Counted from the stretch's first letter, positions 47,602 through 56,182 are shown. The stretch is DNA of 64,000 nt from Linnemannia hyalina (GCA_019671135.1 JAHRHY010000021.1:62001-126000), one strand, 5' to 3'. Translations and numbers: made by a program. Notes: generated by a model from the sequence alone, not told the origin.

Positions 47602-48069
47602 CTACTTTCGTCTCCAAAATCGAGACTTTGGGCGGGGCTCGGGAGCGTCGTAAACATGTTTGATCTTAGCGATCAACTCGCGGTTCTTATTGGCGTGGTC
47701 CTTGTTCCCCTCAACAGCCACACCTTGCTGAGCATCATACTCATTGACTTCACTCTGGAGCTGCTCCATTCGCCTCAGCATCATGTGCGCGAAAATGAAG
47801 TTACTCGACTTTGCCAGGCCTTCGTCGATTGCGCGGAGGGACTCGATCAAGTTGTGATGTTCGAGGGCGTGTTTGAAGATTCGTTCCCGGACTGCAAATA
47901 TGGCGTGGCGCTGTGGTTGCATGCCGAGGGTGGCGTTAAAGACGGTTTCTCCGGTACGGTTGTTGGATGGCCGCTGGAGTAAGTCGAGGTAGTTATTTTC
48001 TTGTTTCTCAAGGGTCTCGATGTCGCGGCAGGCGAGTTTGATTCGGGATACGATTTCGTCTTTTTGCAT
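47602..48069 (-). CDS. array member A: ~155-aa helical family protein
   Basis: A single exon of 155 aa starts at ATG 48069, which follows a GT-rich (sense CA-rich) leader. It is one of a family defined by this array. The family pattern is an N-terminal helix with I..L-E..E..YL, then G..VFNATL..Q..R, VR..I...ALEH..LI.SLR.ID..LA, a third helix with ML.R.EQL..E...Y.AQ, and a C-terminal N-K-N...LI.KI. Here those read IETLEKQENNYLDLL, GETVFNATLGMQPQRH, ALEHHNLIESLRAIDEGLA, MLRRMEQLQSEVNEYDAQQG and NKNRELIAKIKHVYD. The tail is basic (KSRFWRRK). No signal, membrane segment or known domain was seen. The frame stays open upstream to 48348 through the promoter box, reading MSETTEIEELTEVQENVADA at its far end. 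Confidence 0.65.
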   Translation of the reverse strand: MQKDEIVSRIKLACRDIETLEKQENNYLDLLQRPSNNRTGETVFNATLGMQPQRHAIFAVRERIFKHALEHHNLIESLRAIDEGLAKSSNFIFAHMMLRRMEQLQSEVNEYDAQQGVAVEGNKDHANKNRELIAKIKHVYDAPEPRPKSRFWRRK

Positions 48070-48205
48070 TGTTGAGGTAGCGGTGCGTAGATAGGTGGTG
48101 GTGGTGGTGTGTGTGTGGGTAACAAAGGTAGAGAGAAAAAGGTTGATGGAAATGAGGAGAGAGTGAGATAGAAGGAGATAAAGATTTGATAGCAGTGATT
48201 GGGTT

Positions 48206-48254
48206 TTTATACAAGAAAAGGCCCGGCATGCTGAAGATAAAAGGCGATTTTTTG
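48206..48254 (-). promoter_or_regulatory. array promoter, member A: conserved box plus TATA
   Basis: The sense strand reads a variant of GCCTTTTATCTTCAGCATG (48254-48228) followed by TATAAAA (48212-48206), about 140-160 nt upstream of ATG 48069. Confidence 0.65.
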
Positions 48255-48360
48255 TAATAGACTCCATGGCACTTGGTCTAGCAGATGTGGCATCCGCAAC
48301 GTTCTCCTGTACCTCAGTGAGCTCTTCTATTTCAGTGGTCTCCGACATCCTAGTTTACCT

Positions 48361-49175
48361 TCACGCGTACAAAATGAGGAGTGCGAAATACATCATCGAC
48401 AGCTGTGGATACTAAGGTATTTTACAAGGAACAAGAAGCGTGAAATAACCCTCAGGACCACTTTCAACGACATGTCTTACGATGCTTCGGGCAGACCAAC
48501 GAAACGAGAGTATTGGGTATCGAGGGAGACATCGCGACAGCCATGAACTCTACGATGGATACAAGCTACATCATCTGACATGAGGCAATGGTCTATCTAA
48601 ATTTTGGAGCTTGTGCTGGGTGGAGTGCCCTGTAGTCTCTCAACTGACGCGATTGTAGCTTTACTACGGTCTCTGTCAAGACACCAATATTCGTTGTTCT
48701 TTGTGGTCAATTGACCGTCCACAGAAATGTACGCTTTCAATTGCTCGTATCGTTCTGAGCTTGTTATCAATGGGCACTAGTATTTTTGCTTTCTTTTTGA
48801 AGGCCTTAGTCCTTTCTCCCTTGTATCTCGCTATTTTTTTTTTTTTTGCCTTTTATGTTCTACAGCCGTTTATTATTTTTATAGTCAGAATCATTTGCTT
48901 TCTTGCACTATCATCAATGACAAAAGACAAGTCACCCATAGAGGACACATTCAACCATCTCATATCCATTATGTTTTCAACAGCTATTGGGTGGCCAAGC
49001 GCTTTTTTTTTTAGGCTTTCTTTTTGTGTACTGTACAAGAGAGATCGCGTCTACAAAAATTTGTTCAAAATGCGAAAGCTTTTTTTTGATCAGATATGTA
49101 GAGGACTAGACTAGCGTTCTTGTCAGCATTTACCCACTTGCTGTTATTGTGTGAGTCTCTCGTACTGTCTTAGTT
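48361..49175. other. array spacer; duplicated elsewhere in the array
   Basis: Positions about 48379-48495 resemble 55119-55241 (shared blocks CTGTGGATAC, CAAGGAAC, CAGGACCACTT, ACGATGCTT), so spacers were duplicated with the genes. The minus strand at 49068-49092 carries the family's 3' element (AAAAAAAAGCTTTCGC). Confidence 0.6.
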
Positions 49176-49631
49176 CTACAGCAAATATTCGTATGGGTCA
49201 TGTTCCAAGAACTTTGTGATCAAGCTGAGCACAAGGCGGGTATTATCAAGGTTAAGGCGCTTTTCCGCTTCGGATGCATAGCAGTTATACACATAGGCAT
49301 TCTCTTCAAATCCGAGTTGAACCTGTCGCTTCAACATTGTATTCCATACACCTTGGTTAAGCGTCGTCCCTAGATAATCGTCGAATTGGCGGAGGAGAAT
49401 GTTCAGCTTGGAGTGCTCGATGGCGGTGTAGCAAATCTTCAGGCGGATTGAGGTGAGCATGTCCCGCTCCTTTTGCATCATAAGGGTGGCGTTAAAGGCA
49501 TAGGTACCGGAAGTGCCTGGGACTTGAAAAATGCTGAGGAGGCGCGATTCTTCTGTCTCAAGGTCTTCGATATGGCGGCCGAGAGCGGTAACTCCATTAA
49601 CGAGGAGTCCTTTATCGCGTGGGGTGGCCAT
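49176..49631 (-). CDS. array member B: 151-aa helical family protein
   Basis: A single exon from ATG 49631. Family landmarks are IEDLETEESRLLSIFQ, YAFNATLMMQKERDML, IRLKICYTAIEHSKLNILLR and LKRQVQLGFEENAYVYNCYA. The third helix has drifted (Cys and Gly replacing conserved residues). It is closest to member F, sharing FNA.LMMQ.ER and the ending DPYEYLL (DSYKYF in F), and the upstream spacers of B and F are also similar. No domain or targeting signal was recognised. Confidence 0.6.
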   Translation of the reverse strand: MATPRDKGLLVNGVTALGRHIEDLETEESRLLSIFQVPGTSGTYAFNATLMMQKERDMLTSIRLKICYTAIEHSKLNILLRQFDDYLGTTLNQGVWNTMLKRQVQLGFEENAYVYNCYASEAEKRLNLDNTRLVLSLITKFLEHDPYEYLL

Positions 49632-49720
49632 GTGTACGAATATGAGAGAGTGGGAGATGGTGAGTTGGTGAAGAAAAGAAATAAGAGAGTTAAAGAAAAA
49701 GAGAGGAAGAAAGAGATAGC

Positions 49721-49768
49721 TTTTATACTAAGAAGGAGAGTGACATGCTGAAAACAAAGGCATTTTTT
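49721..49768 (-). promoter_or_regulatory. array promoter, member B: conserved box plus TATA
   Basis: The sense strand reads AAAAAATGCCTTTGTTTTCA then GCATGT (49768-49743) and TATAAAA (49727-49721), starting about 113 nt upstream of the ATG. This is the best match to the family consensus. Confidence 0.7.
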
Positions 49769-50254
49769 GGGTGCTTGATATTTCGACGCTGACGGTCTGT
49801 GAGATGTGCTAGGTACGCGTGGGACTCTTTACCTCGTTATTTTATTTACGTATGAAGAAAGGAGCGCGAAAGGCACAATGAGTGGATTAACCTCATTCTC
49901 TTTTTTCACCGATGATGGAAGGAGGGCAAAAGGGCACATGCAGGTCAAAATGATTATTTTGTGGTACTCTGGATTGTGGCCATTACTCCTTTTTCTGTTA
50001 CTCACGTCTCGTCGTACATCTATCGATTGAAACTCCTTTTCCTTGTTTTTTTTTCACTTTGCCGACCTTCTTAAGCCTTCCAAACGACACACATCCACAC
50101 ACCGACACCCACCCACATACACACAAATGTGAAGGAGGGTTGATGGCAGAGAAAGAGAGTGCATCGATAAATGAGACGTGTAGAGAAGGATTAAGAATAA
50201 TTCAACGGTAGCAAACATGGGGGAAAAGTGGCAAACGTAGGAAATATGGTGGAA
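49769..50254. other. array spacer
   Basis: Positions 49801-49900 resemble 56255-56355 upstream of member F (GATGTGCTAGGTACGCG and AGTGGATT blocks). No gene was seen. Confidence 0.5.
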
Positions 50255-50482
50255 TTACCTGTCCCTGCCAGTGATGACCTTTCTGGAAACCAAGAGAGCC
50301 CAAGTAGCGAAGCGAAGGCGACTTCTTGATGGTGAGGCAGTGGCAGCGTTCGAGGTCGGTCCGGGTCCTTGTGCCTCCATCTGAGCCGTCTGGGAAGGTC
50401 GGGAGTGCCATCTTTGAGATGGTGGGGATTCGGAGGGTGGAGTGGAGGAAAGATGTGAAAGCGACCTCATGGGTCTACCCAT
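50255..50482 (-). CDS. hypothetical 75-aa ORF with a splice-donor-like end
   Basis: ATG 50482 follows TTTTTTATATT on the sense strand. The frame (MGRPMRSLSHLSSTPPSESP onward, then RSRLRFATWALLVSRKVI) runs into GGACAG|GTAATT, which could be a donor. It is Ser/Pro/Arg-rich, has no known domain and is not related to the array family. Confidence 0.22.
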   Translation of the reverse strand: MGRPMRSLSHLSSTPPSESPPSQRWHSRPSQTAQMEAQGPGPTSNAATASPSRSRLRFATWALLVSRKVITGRDR

Positions 50483-50867
50483 AATATAAAAAAATCATCT
50501 GCAGTAGATACGTGTAAAAATATCTGCAGTGCAGCCATGTAAACTGGAGTTGGTGGCAATGCTGCATAGTACTGGACACAGAAGCGACCTAGAAACCTCT
50601 TTTGAGACTCTGTCGATATGCCTGACTTTATCGAGAAATTGAGAGACCAAAACGGGTTGCTCGCTGCTATTGTGAGCTCACCATGGCGGTGGGGGCGAGC
50701 AGTCGGAGGTGATCAAGCAGGCAAGGATGTAGAGGTCATCTGTCAGATAATCATGTCCCTTTAATGCATATAAAGTTTTTATCACTCGACTGTGGATGTT
50801 TGCGAATGAATGCCGTCTAAATAAAAGAAGGCTTGATGAATTTATCTGCACCCATTATTTTTTACCA

Positions 50868-51010
50868 CAATTCCGCTCCACAATTCCGCTCCTTCTCTTT
50901 TCCACAATTCTACTTCCCAATTCACTCCTTCTGTTTTCCACAATGTTGCTCCTTCCTTTTTCCACAATTCTGCTCCTTCTCTTTTCCACAATTCCGCTCC
51001 TTCTTTTTTC
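50868..51010 (+). repeat. ~26-bp minisatellite in left palindrome arm
   Basis: Units of the form CCACAATTCYGCTCCTTCTC and TTTT repeat about five to six times. The right arm has about three units (complement of 51541-51605). Confidence 0.85.
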
Positions 51011-51040
51011 CCTTCTCCAGCACTTCCTTTCCTTCTGATA

Positions 51041-51348
51041 TGGAGCCATCTATCACAATGTCCTCAGAGCCAAGCAAACGCAAGACCTCCCCTCCTCTGC
51101 CACCCCATCCGCATCCCAGAATGCGTCCCCATCATCTATCCGGCCATTCTCCATCCGTCCGCGACCAGGGCAACCCTCCCCGGATTCGCCTTCCTCTAGC
51201 CTTCAACCAGGAATGGGCTCGCCAGGGTCTCCTTCCCGCACTCCCCCTCCTCTCCCACAACCACCAGGAGCTGCCCCTTCAGGTTGTGGGAGAGGAGGGG
51301 GAGTGCGGGAAGGAGACCCTGGCGAGCCCATTCCTGGTTGAAGGCTAG
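51041..51348 (+). CDS. palindrome-arm ORF (plus-strand copy), doubtful
   Basis: ATG 51041 opens a Pro/His/Arg-rich frame identical for 74 codons to the minus-strand frame from 51504. Beyond the spacer it reads the other arm in antisense (VVGEEGECGKETLASPFLVE) to a stop at 51346-51348. The mirrored half shows that at most the N-terminal part can be original. No domain was recognised. Confidence 0.3.
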
Positions 51349-51504
51349 AGGAAGGCGAATCCGGGGAGGGTTGCCCTGGTCGCGGACGGATGGAGAATGG
51401 CCGGATAGATGATGGGGACGCATTCTGGGATGCGGATGGGGTGGCAGAGGAGGGGAGGTCTTGCGTTTGCTTGGCTCTGAGGACATTGTGATAGATGGCT
51501 CCAT
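51196..51504 (-). CDS. palindrome-arm ORF (minus-strand copy), doubtful
   Basis: This is the mirror copy of the plus-strand ORF, 102 aa, with the same N-terminal 74 residues and the same antisense-derived end. It differs only in the spacer-encoded residues. Confidence 0.3.
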   Translation of the reverse strand: MEPSITMSSEPSKRKTSPPLPPHPHPRMRPHHLSGHSPSVRDQGNPPRIRLPLAFNQEWARQGLLPALPLLSHNLKGQLLVVVGEEGECGKETLASPFLVEG

Positions 51505-51763
51505 ATCAGAAGGAAAGGAAGTGCTGGAGAAGGGAAAAAAGAAGGAGCGGAATTGTGGAAAAGAGAAGGAGCAGAATTGTGGAAAAAGGAAGGAGCAAAA
51601 TTGAAGGAAAGAAAAGGAAAGAAAGAAGGTAAAAAATAGTGGAAACGAGATGCTCTTTTATACCCTGGGAATGGTTGCAGAGATTGATTCATCAAGCCTT
51701 CTTTTTATTTACATGGCATTCATTCGTAAACATCCACAGTTGAGTGAAAGAGACTTTATATGC

Positions 51764-52093
51764 GCACACACACATACATACACCGGTCTCTTTTTTTGTC
51801 TTTGTTCTTTGTTCCTTTCTTAGTCGTCAAATCTTCGGCCTTCTCATGTCACTATCAAAGACACACAGATAGAATAAATTAAATTGCCTTTAGGTCCTTG
51901 GTGATCATAAAACATGTGAATAGTCATGGCATTTTTTGTCTCTTTTTTTCATTTTCATCTGCATTCTCGGTTCAGTTACTTCATACAAAAGCAAAAGCTT
52001 TTTTTTTATACAAAGATGTGTGGGGCCAGAGCCCAGGTTCTTGAATTGCTCTGGTCATAGATGATTGGCAGGCATGTCACTTGGTCATGCGGT
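51764..52093. other. array spacer with 3' element of member C
   Basis: The minus strand reads AAAAAAAAAGCTTTTGCTTT (about 52012-51990), the family 3' element, downstream of member C. It is otherwise empty. Confidence 0.5.
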
Positions 52094-52585
52094 CTAGCGA
52101 CCGACGGCCAAGTTGAACGATGTGGCGATCTTCCCCATCAACAAACCATTGTTGCCAACGTGGACCATGTTCCTCTCAAGAACTACGCCGGACTCAGCAA
52201 GATACCCTTCGACTTCACGACGAAGCTGGTCAAATCGTCGCACCATTTTCTGCAATAAGGAGAAGTTAAGTTGAGCCGCCAGGGGAGTGTCGATCTGAGA
52301 CAGGGACACAATCAATCTGCCCTGGAGGAGCGCCAGGTCACAGATCTGCGTGCGGACCTGATAGAGTTCAGTCCGAGCGGCTTGGTTGTTGAGGGTAGAG
52401 TCAAAGATGTTCTGGCTGCTGGAGCCGTTGGATCGAATCTGGAGTTCACCGACGTAGCGCTCTTCTATTCGCTCAAGATCCATGATCGTGCGGTAGCGGA
52501 CGTTGATCTGGCTCAAAATGGCTTCCTTTCGAGCCCTTGGTGGGGTGGTGGGTGGAGAAAAGGGTTCGGTGGGAGGACGGGACAT
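52094..52585 (-). CDS. array member C: 163-aa helical family protein
   Basis: A single exon from ATG 52585. It has a Pro-rich N-terminal extension (MSRPPTEPFSPPTTPPRAR) not seen in the others. It then follows the family: IMDLERIEERYVGELQIRSN, IFDSTLNNQAARTELYQVR, LIVSLSQIDTPLAAQLNFSL, MVRRFDQLRREVEGYLAESG and NNGLLMGKIATSFN. It is most similar to member E and to the broken members D and H. No targeting signal or known domain. Confidence 0.65.
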   Translation of the reverse strand: MSRPPTEPFSPPTTPPRARKEAILSQINVRYRTIMDLERIEERYVGELQIRSNGSSSQNIFDSTLNNQAARTELYQVRTQICDLALLQGRLIVSLSQIDTPLAAQLNFSLLQKMVRRFDQLRREVEGYLAESGVVLERNMVHVGNNGLLMGKIATSFNLAVGR

Positions 52586-52686
52586 TGTGTCGTGTGCGCT
52601 GATGGTAAAAAGAGTGAAAATTGAGGTAGTGATTAAGAGAGAAAGGAGAAAGAAAAGAGGAGGACATCGCCACGGTGTTCTGCGAG

Positions 52687-52735
52687 TTTTATACTAGAAG
52701 GCCTACCTACATCATAAAAGGCCTATTTGTTTTCT
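52687..52735 (-). promoter_or_regulatory. array promoter, member C: TATA and diverged box
   Basis: TATAAAA (52693-52687, sense) follows a weak version of the box (AAATAGGCCTTTTATGATGT, 52727-52708). Confidence 0.4.
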
Positions 52736-53178
52736 AGTCATTTGGAAAGGCGGACTATTAGATATAGAATGCGTGTTGGTTGTTCATTATCTGGGTGTTC
52801 TATCATTGGATCCTTTGCCAACTGATGGATTTTTTTTGCATTTTGTGATACCAGCCTTCTCGTCCGACAACTTTCTCGTACCCTTCACAAGGACATGACA
52901 AACCCCAGAGATTGAGAAAAGGAACCCAACACAATGAGTAAACAAGTGCCCTATCTCTCAGTCCTTGAGACTTTGCATAGCTTTTCGGTGATCAAGCGAT
53001 CACATATTTTTTGGTTTTGTTTCTCATTTTTTGACGATTGAATGACATTCTTTTCTTCTCAGAAACTTTTGCGCAAAAGCAAACGATTTATTATTATTCA
53101 TAGATGTGAGGGATCACGGCCTTGGTTCTTGAATGACGCTGCCTACGGGTAGTTTGAAGGCTTGTTCCTCTGCGCTGT
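52736..53178. other. array spacer; no gene seen
   Basis: AATAAATCGTTTGCTTTTGC (sense, about 53092-53073) is the 3' element of member D. Confidence 0.45.
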
Positions 53179-53430
53179 TCAGTAGCCTGCCGCAGGACCG
53201 AGGGACGCTGTGATCCTGGCGATTGAGATGCGGTTGTTATCGGCGTGGTACATGTTCCCCCTCCAGATTAGCACCTTGTTGAGCATTATACCCAAGCTCT
53301 TCACGGCGGAGGTGACTCAATCGCAGCTGCATTGACTGGTAGATGGAGAAGCTAAGTCGCGTTGCTAGAGGCGCGTTGATGTCTTGGAGGGACGTCATAA
53401 GATAGTGAAAGATTGCAATAGTGGCGAGAG
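53179..53430 (-). pseudogene. array member D: N-terminally deleted and frameshifted
   Basis: The promoter box (GCCTTTTGTTTTCTGCACG, near 53474-53455) and TATA-like TTTTTGTATGAAA run straight into the middle of the coding region. About 75 N-terminal codons are gone. What remains reads LQDINAPLATRLSFSIYQSM and LSHLRREELGYNAQQGANLE. Then, after one extra G in a G5 run near 53261-53265, it continues in another frame as DNNRISIARITASLGPAAGY to TGA 53181-53179. It is clearly non-functional. Confidence 0.75.
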
Positions 53431-53454
53431 AAGTTTCATACAAAAAGAGAAGCG

Positions 53455-53489
53455 ACGTGCAGAAAACAAAAGGCGTCATGATTTTTTTT
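53455..53489 (-). promoter_or_regulatory. array promoter box, broken member D
   Basis: The sense strand reads a T-run, then GCCTTTTGTTTTCTGCACG, matching the array consensus with two changes. Confidence 0.55.
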
Positions 53490-53821
53490 GCTTTCAGGGT
53501 GGACGAACGGGTTATAAGATGAATGGAGTTCAATTGATAGAGGTGTGCTATGCATAGTTCTCTTTCGGCGGTATTTTCAATGAGAGAAAAGAACGCACAA
53601 ATCACATTCAATTGCCTCTCCTCAGCCCCTGACATTCATTCAGTTCGGTATAGTCAGGCACTTTTTTCAGGTACTTTCTCACTTCCTTCGATTGCATTCT
53701 CACACTGCACTCGACAAAAACAACCCAATTTTTTTTGTCGCAAAAGCAAAATGTTTTTATTTATTTAGAAGTGTAGGTGCTACGTGCAAGAGGACGCCTT
53801 GACCTGGTCCCTGAACTGACC

Positions 53822-54289
53822 CTAAAATCGTCCCTTTGGAGCTGTCTGATGGCCTGGGGCAAAGTTGAAGGATTGTGTGATCTTGGCCATCAACACGTGG
53901 TTCTTATTGGCATTGTCCAGGCTCGTCTGCATAGCCGCGCCTTGCTGGGCAAGATACACGCGAACCTCACGACGGAGCTGATGAAATCGTTGCAGCATGC
54001 TATGAGCCACTGGGAATCGTAATTTATCTGCCAGGGTGGCGTCGATCTCTTGGAGGGATTCGATCAGGCGGGCGTGGTTAAGAGCGACGTTGTAGATTTG
54101 ATTGCGGACATCATAGAGTCTGTTTCGATCGTCTTGGTTGGAAGGAGTGGCGTCAAATAAGACCTCGCCGTTGGGTTCGTCGAGTTGGATTTGGAACATT
54201 CTGAGGTAGTTCGCTTCAGTTCGCTCGAGATCCAAGATCCTGCGGTAGGCGAGGTTGATCTGACCCCGGAGAGCTTGTAATTGATTCAT
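53822..54289 (-). CDS. array member E: 155-aa helical family protein
   Basis: A single exon from ATG 54289. Family landmarks are all good: ILDLERTEANYLRMFQIQLD, VLFDATPSNQDDRNRLYDVR, VALNHARLIESLQEIDATLA, MLQRFHQLRREVRVYLAQQG and NANKNHVLMAKITQSFNFAP. It has exactly the length of member A. The in-frame upstream Met at 54439 would add leader-like sequence across the promoter and is rejected. The 3' element (AATAAAAACATTTTGCTTTT, about 53760-53741) follows the gene. It is predicted to be soluble, intracellular and helical. Its function is unknown. Confidence 0.65.
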   Translation of the reverse strand: MNQLQALRGQINLAYRRILDLERTEANYLRMFQIQLDEPNGEVLFDATPSNQDDRNRLYDVRNQIYNVALNHARLIESLQEIDATLADKLRFPVAHSMLQRFHQLRREVRVYLAQQGAAMQTSLDNANKNHVLMAKITQSFNFAPGHQTAPKGRF

Positions 54290-54451
54290 GGGTGTAGTGA
54301 CGGATAGAGTGGTAGTGAATGAGGGTGTAACGGGTGTAGTATGGACTAAGAATTGAGACAGAGAGAGTGAGAGAGAGATTGGGATGAAGAGACGAGAGAA
54401 GAAAGAAAAAATGGCAGCGCGGTGGGTTTTTTTATTCAAAAACGAAAGTGG

Positions 54452-54474
54452 TATGCTGAAAATAAAGGCTTCTT
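54452..54474 (-). promoter_or_regulatory. array promoter box, member E
   Basis: The sense strand reads AAGCCTTTATTTTCAGCATA, with GAATAAAAAAA about 20 nt downstream in the TATA position. It starts about 163 nt upstream of ATG 54289. Confidence 0.65.
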
Positions 54475-54601
54475 GTGCGCTTTGCGGTCAAAGTGAATGG
54501 AATGTGGGATGCAAGGTACGCGTTTGTCGGTCATGCTCTGGGGGTTGCTTATGCATATGAAGGATAAAGTGAAAGATAAAAGCAGCGGATCAGACAGACT
54601 G

Positions 54602-54886
54602 TTATTGTTGATAAACTTCACGTCGGAGTTGATCCAGTCATGATAGCATAGTCTGGAAGATGTGAAAATTAACCTCCGTCGCCAGCTCGCCTTGCCTGAC
54701 AGAGTGCTCGTAGATTTGCTTGCGGATCTCACTCAATTGGACGCGGTCCTCGGAATAGTCGAGAGTTCCCTTGAACACATAGAGCCCATTGGATCGGTAT
54801 TGGAGCCCGCTGATGTAACATTGTTCTGTTTGCTCGAGGTCTACGATCCTTCTGAAGAAATTTTGAAGTTCTTATCTTGGATCCAT
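54602..54886 (-). pseudogene. array member H: internal deletion and stops
   Basis: ATG 54886 is followed at codon 5 by TAA, then in the same frame by recognisable family sequence: [40 protein letters not shown] and [13 protein letters not shown]. About 12 codons around the usual IESLQEID are missing, a TGA follows FQTMLS, and the rest is cut short at TAA 54604-54602. It resembles member C (LQIRSNG versus LQYRSNG). Confidence 0.75.
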
Positions 54887-54994
54887 CGATAAAGTTGTGG
54901 AAAGATAGTTATGGGTGTGGTGAAAGCTTCGTGATTAATGAAGAGATGAACATAATGGGATTGAGAGGAAAATGTGGGCAGTGGGGTTTTTACA

Positions 54995-55030
54995 TAAGGA
55001 GACTGAAAACGCCGAGAAGGCGTTTTTTTT
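54995..55030 (-). promoter_or_regulatory. array promoter box, member H (diverged)
   Basis: The sense strand reads A-run, CGCCTTCTCGGCGTTTTCAG, then TATGTAAAAA in the TATA position. The GCCTT and TTTTCAG halves are kept around a rearranged middle. Confidence 0.45.
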
Positions 55031-55644
55031 GCTTTGCTTCCATGACGGGGGAGTTGAACAATGTAACGAAAGTGAGGGTCTCTCATACGTCCAGCGTTCT
55101 ACTCCTTTACAAAGAAAGGAGCACAAAATACATTTATTTTGAGACCTGTGGATACCAAGCGGAATTTGCAAGGAACGAAGGGCGTGAAAAGTCCCCCAGG
55201 ACCACTTCAGCTATTCATTCTACGATGCTTTGGGAACCCCATGGGGTTGAGCTTGTAGGGTATCGAGACTGGCTTCATGACACCCTTCAGCGGAAACAAG
55301 CTACATCGTTGGGCAGAAGGCAGGAGCCCGCCAAAAATTTCACTCGTGTCGTAGTTCCGTGTTGTAAATCTCAAGATCAGTCCCATCGTCCATCTAGTGG
55401 ATCTCCCGTACTTTCATTCATGACGAGAGACAAACCAAACAAGCCGAACGCATTCAGCCATCCCCCAGTCCTTACGTTTTTTTACAAAACTTGAGTGGTC
55501 AAGTACCATTTCTCAGGCTTTGTTCTTCGTTTCATTGGATTATATATGCAGTGCATCAAAGAATACAAAAAGCGAAAGCTATTTTTTTTATTCAGCAATG
55601 GTGTGCTTGCGAGTAGTTCTTGTGTCTACCCTGCTGCCCTTGGT
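55031..55644. other. array spacer; duplicated segment
   Basis: Positions 55119-55241 resemble 48379-48495. The family 3' element AATAAAAAAAATAGCTTTCG (sense, about 55593-55575) follows member F. Confidence 0.6.
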
Positions 55645-56103
55645 CTAGAAGTACTTGTATGAGTCATTTACGAAATAGTCGACGACCTTCTTGATCAAAA
55701 AGCTGGTGTTCTGGAGGTTGGGTTGGTTCCCCGCCCTAAGTGCATCGGTATCCGCCAAGTAAGCTCTCTCTTCAAGGCGGAGTTGCTCCAGTCGCTCCAC
55801 CATCTTATTTGACACAGCAAGGCTACGCACCGTCGCCATGTTGATATCGAGTTGACGGAGTACTTGAATCAGTACATGATGTTCAAGGGCAGTGTAGTAT
55901 ATCTGCTGGCGGATCAAATAGAGACTGATCCTCTCCGGTTGCATCATGAGAGAGGCGTTAAAGACACGGACACCATTGGCGGTTCGGGTTTGAAACATGC
56001 TGAGGTAGATCTCTTCTGTCTCCTCGAGTCTTGCGATGTGACTGGAGACACTATTGATTCGGTCTAGGAGTCCTCGAAATGTAACTACTTCAGAGTCGGA
56101 CAT
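55645..56103 (-). CDS. array member F: 152-aa helical family protein
   Basis: A single exon from ATG 56103. Landmarks are IARLEETEEIYLSMFQTRTA, VFNASLMMQPERISLYLIRQ, TALEHHVLIQVLRQLDINMA and MVERLEQLRLEERAYLADTD, with a C-terminal NTSFLIKKVVDYFVNDSYKYF-like end. It is the closest relative of B and of the broken G. No signal or membrane segment. It is predicted to be entirely helical. Confidence 0.65.
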   Translation of the reverse strand: MSDSEVVTFRGLLDRINSVSSHIARLEETEEIYLSMFQTRTANGVRVFNASLMMQPERISLYLIRQQIYYTALEHHVLIQVLRQLDINMATVRSLAVSNKMVERLEQLRLEERAYLADTDALRAGNQPNLQNTSFLIKKVVDYFVNDSYKYF

Positions 56104-56182
56104 GTGCGCTTGAGTGAAAGTGGAAGAGAGGAATGAATAAGACTGAGAGTTAAAGAGAAAGAGAGAAAGAAAGAAAGAGGAG

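Larger units (their letters stand above)
50766..51763. repeat. ~1-kb palindrome with 317-bp identical inner arms and 19-nt spacer
   Basis: The left arm (about 50766-51262) and right arm (51282-51763) are inverted copies around a 19-nt spacer (51263-51281). From 50946 to 51262 the left arm is exactly complementary to 51598-51282, base for base with a constant pairing sum. Further out the arms diverge by point changes and by the number of a ~26-bp CCACAATTCCGCTCC-type unit (about five or six left, three right). Both arms keep a CATATAAAG TATA-like box at the outer end and an ATG (51041 on plus, 51504 on minus) opening the same 74-codon Pro-rich frame (MEPSITMSSEPSKRKTSPPL onward). The two copies are therefore tail-to-tail, and each frame reads into the other arm. 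Confidence 0.93.
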
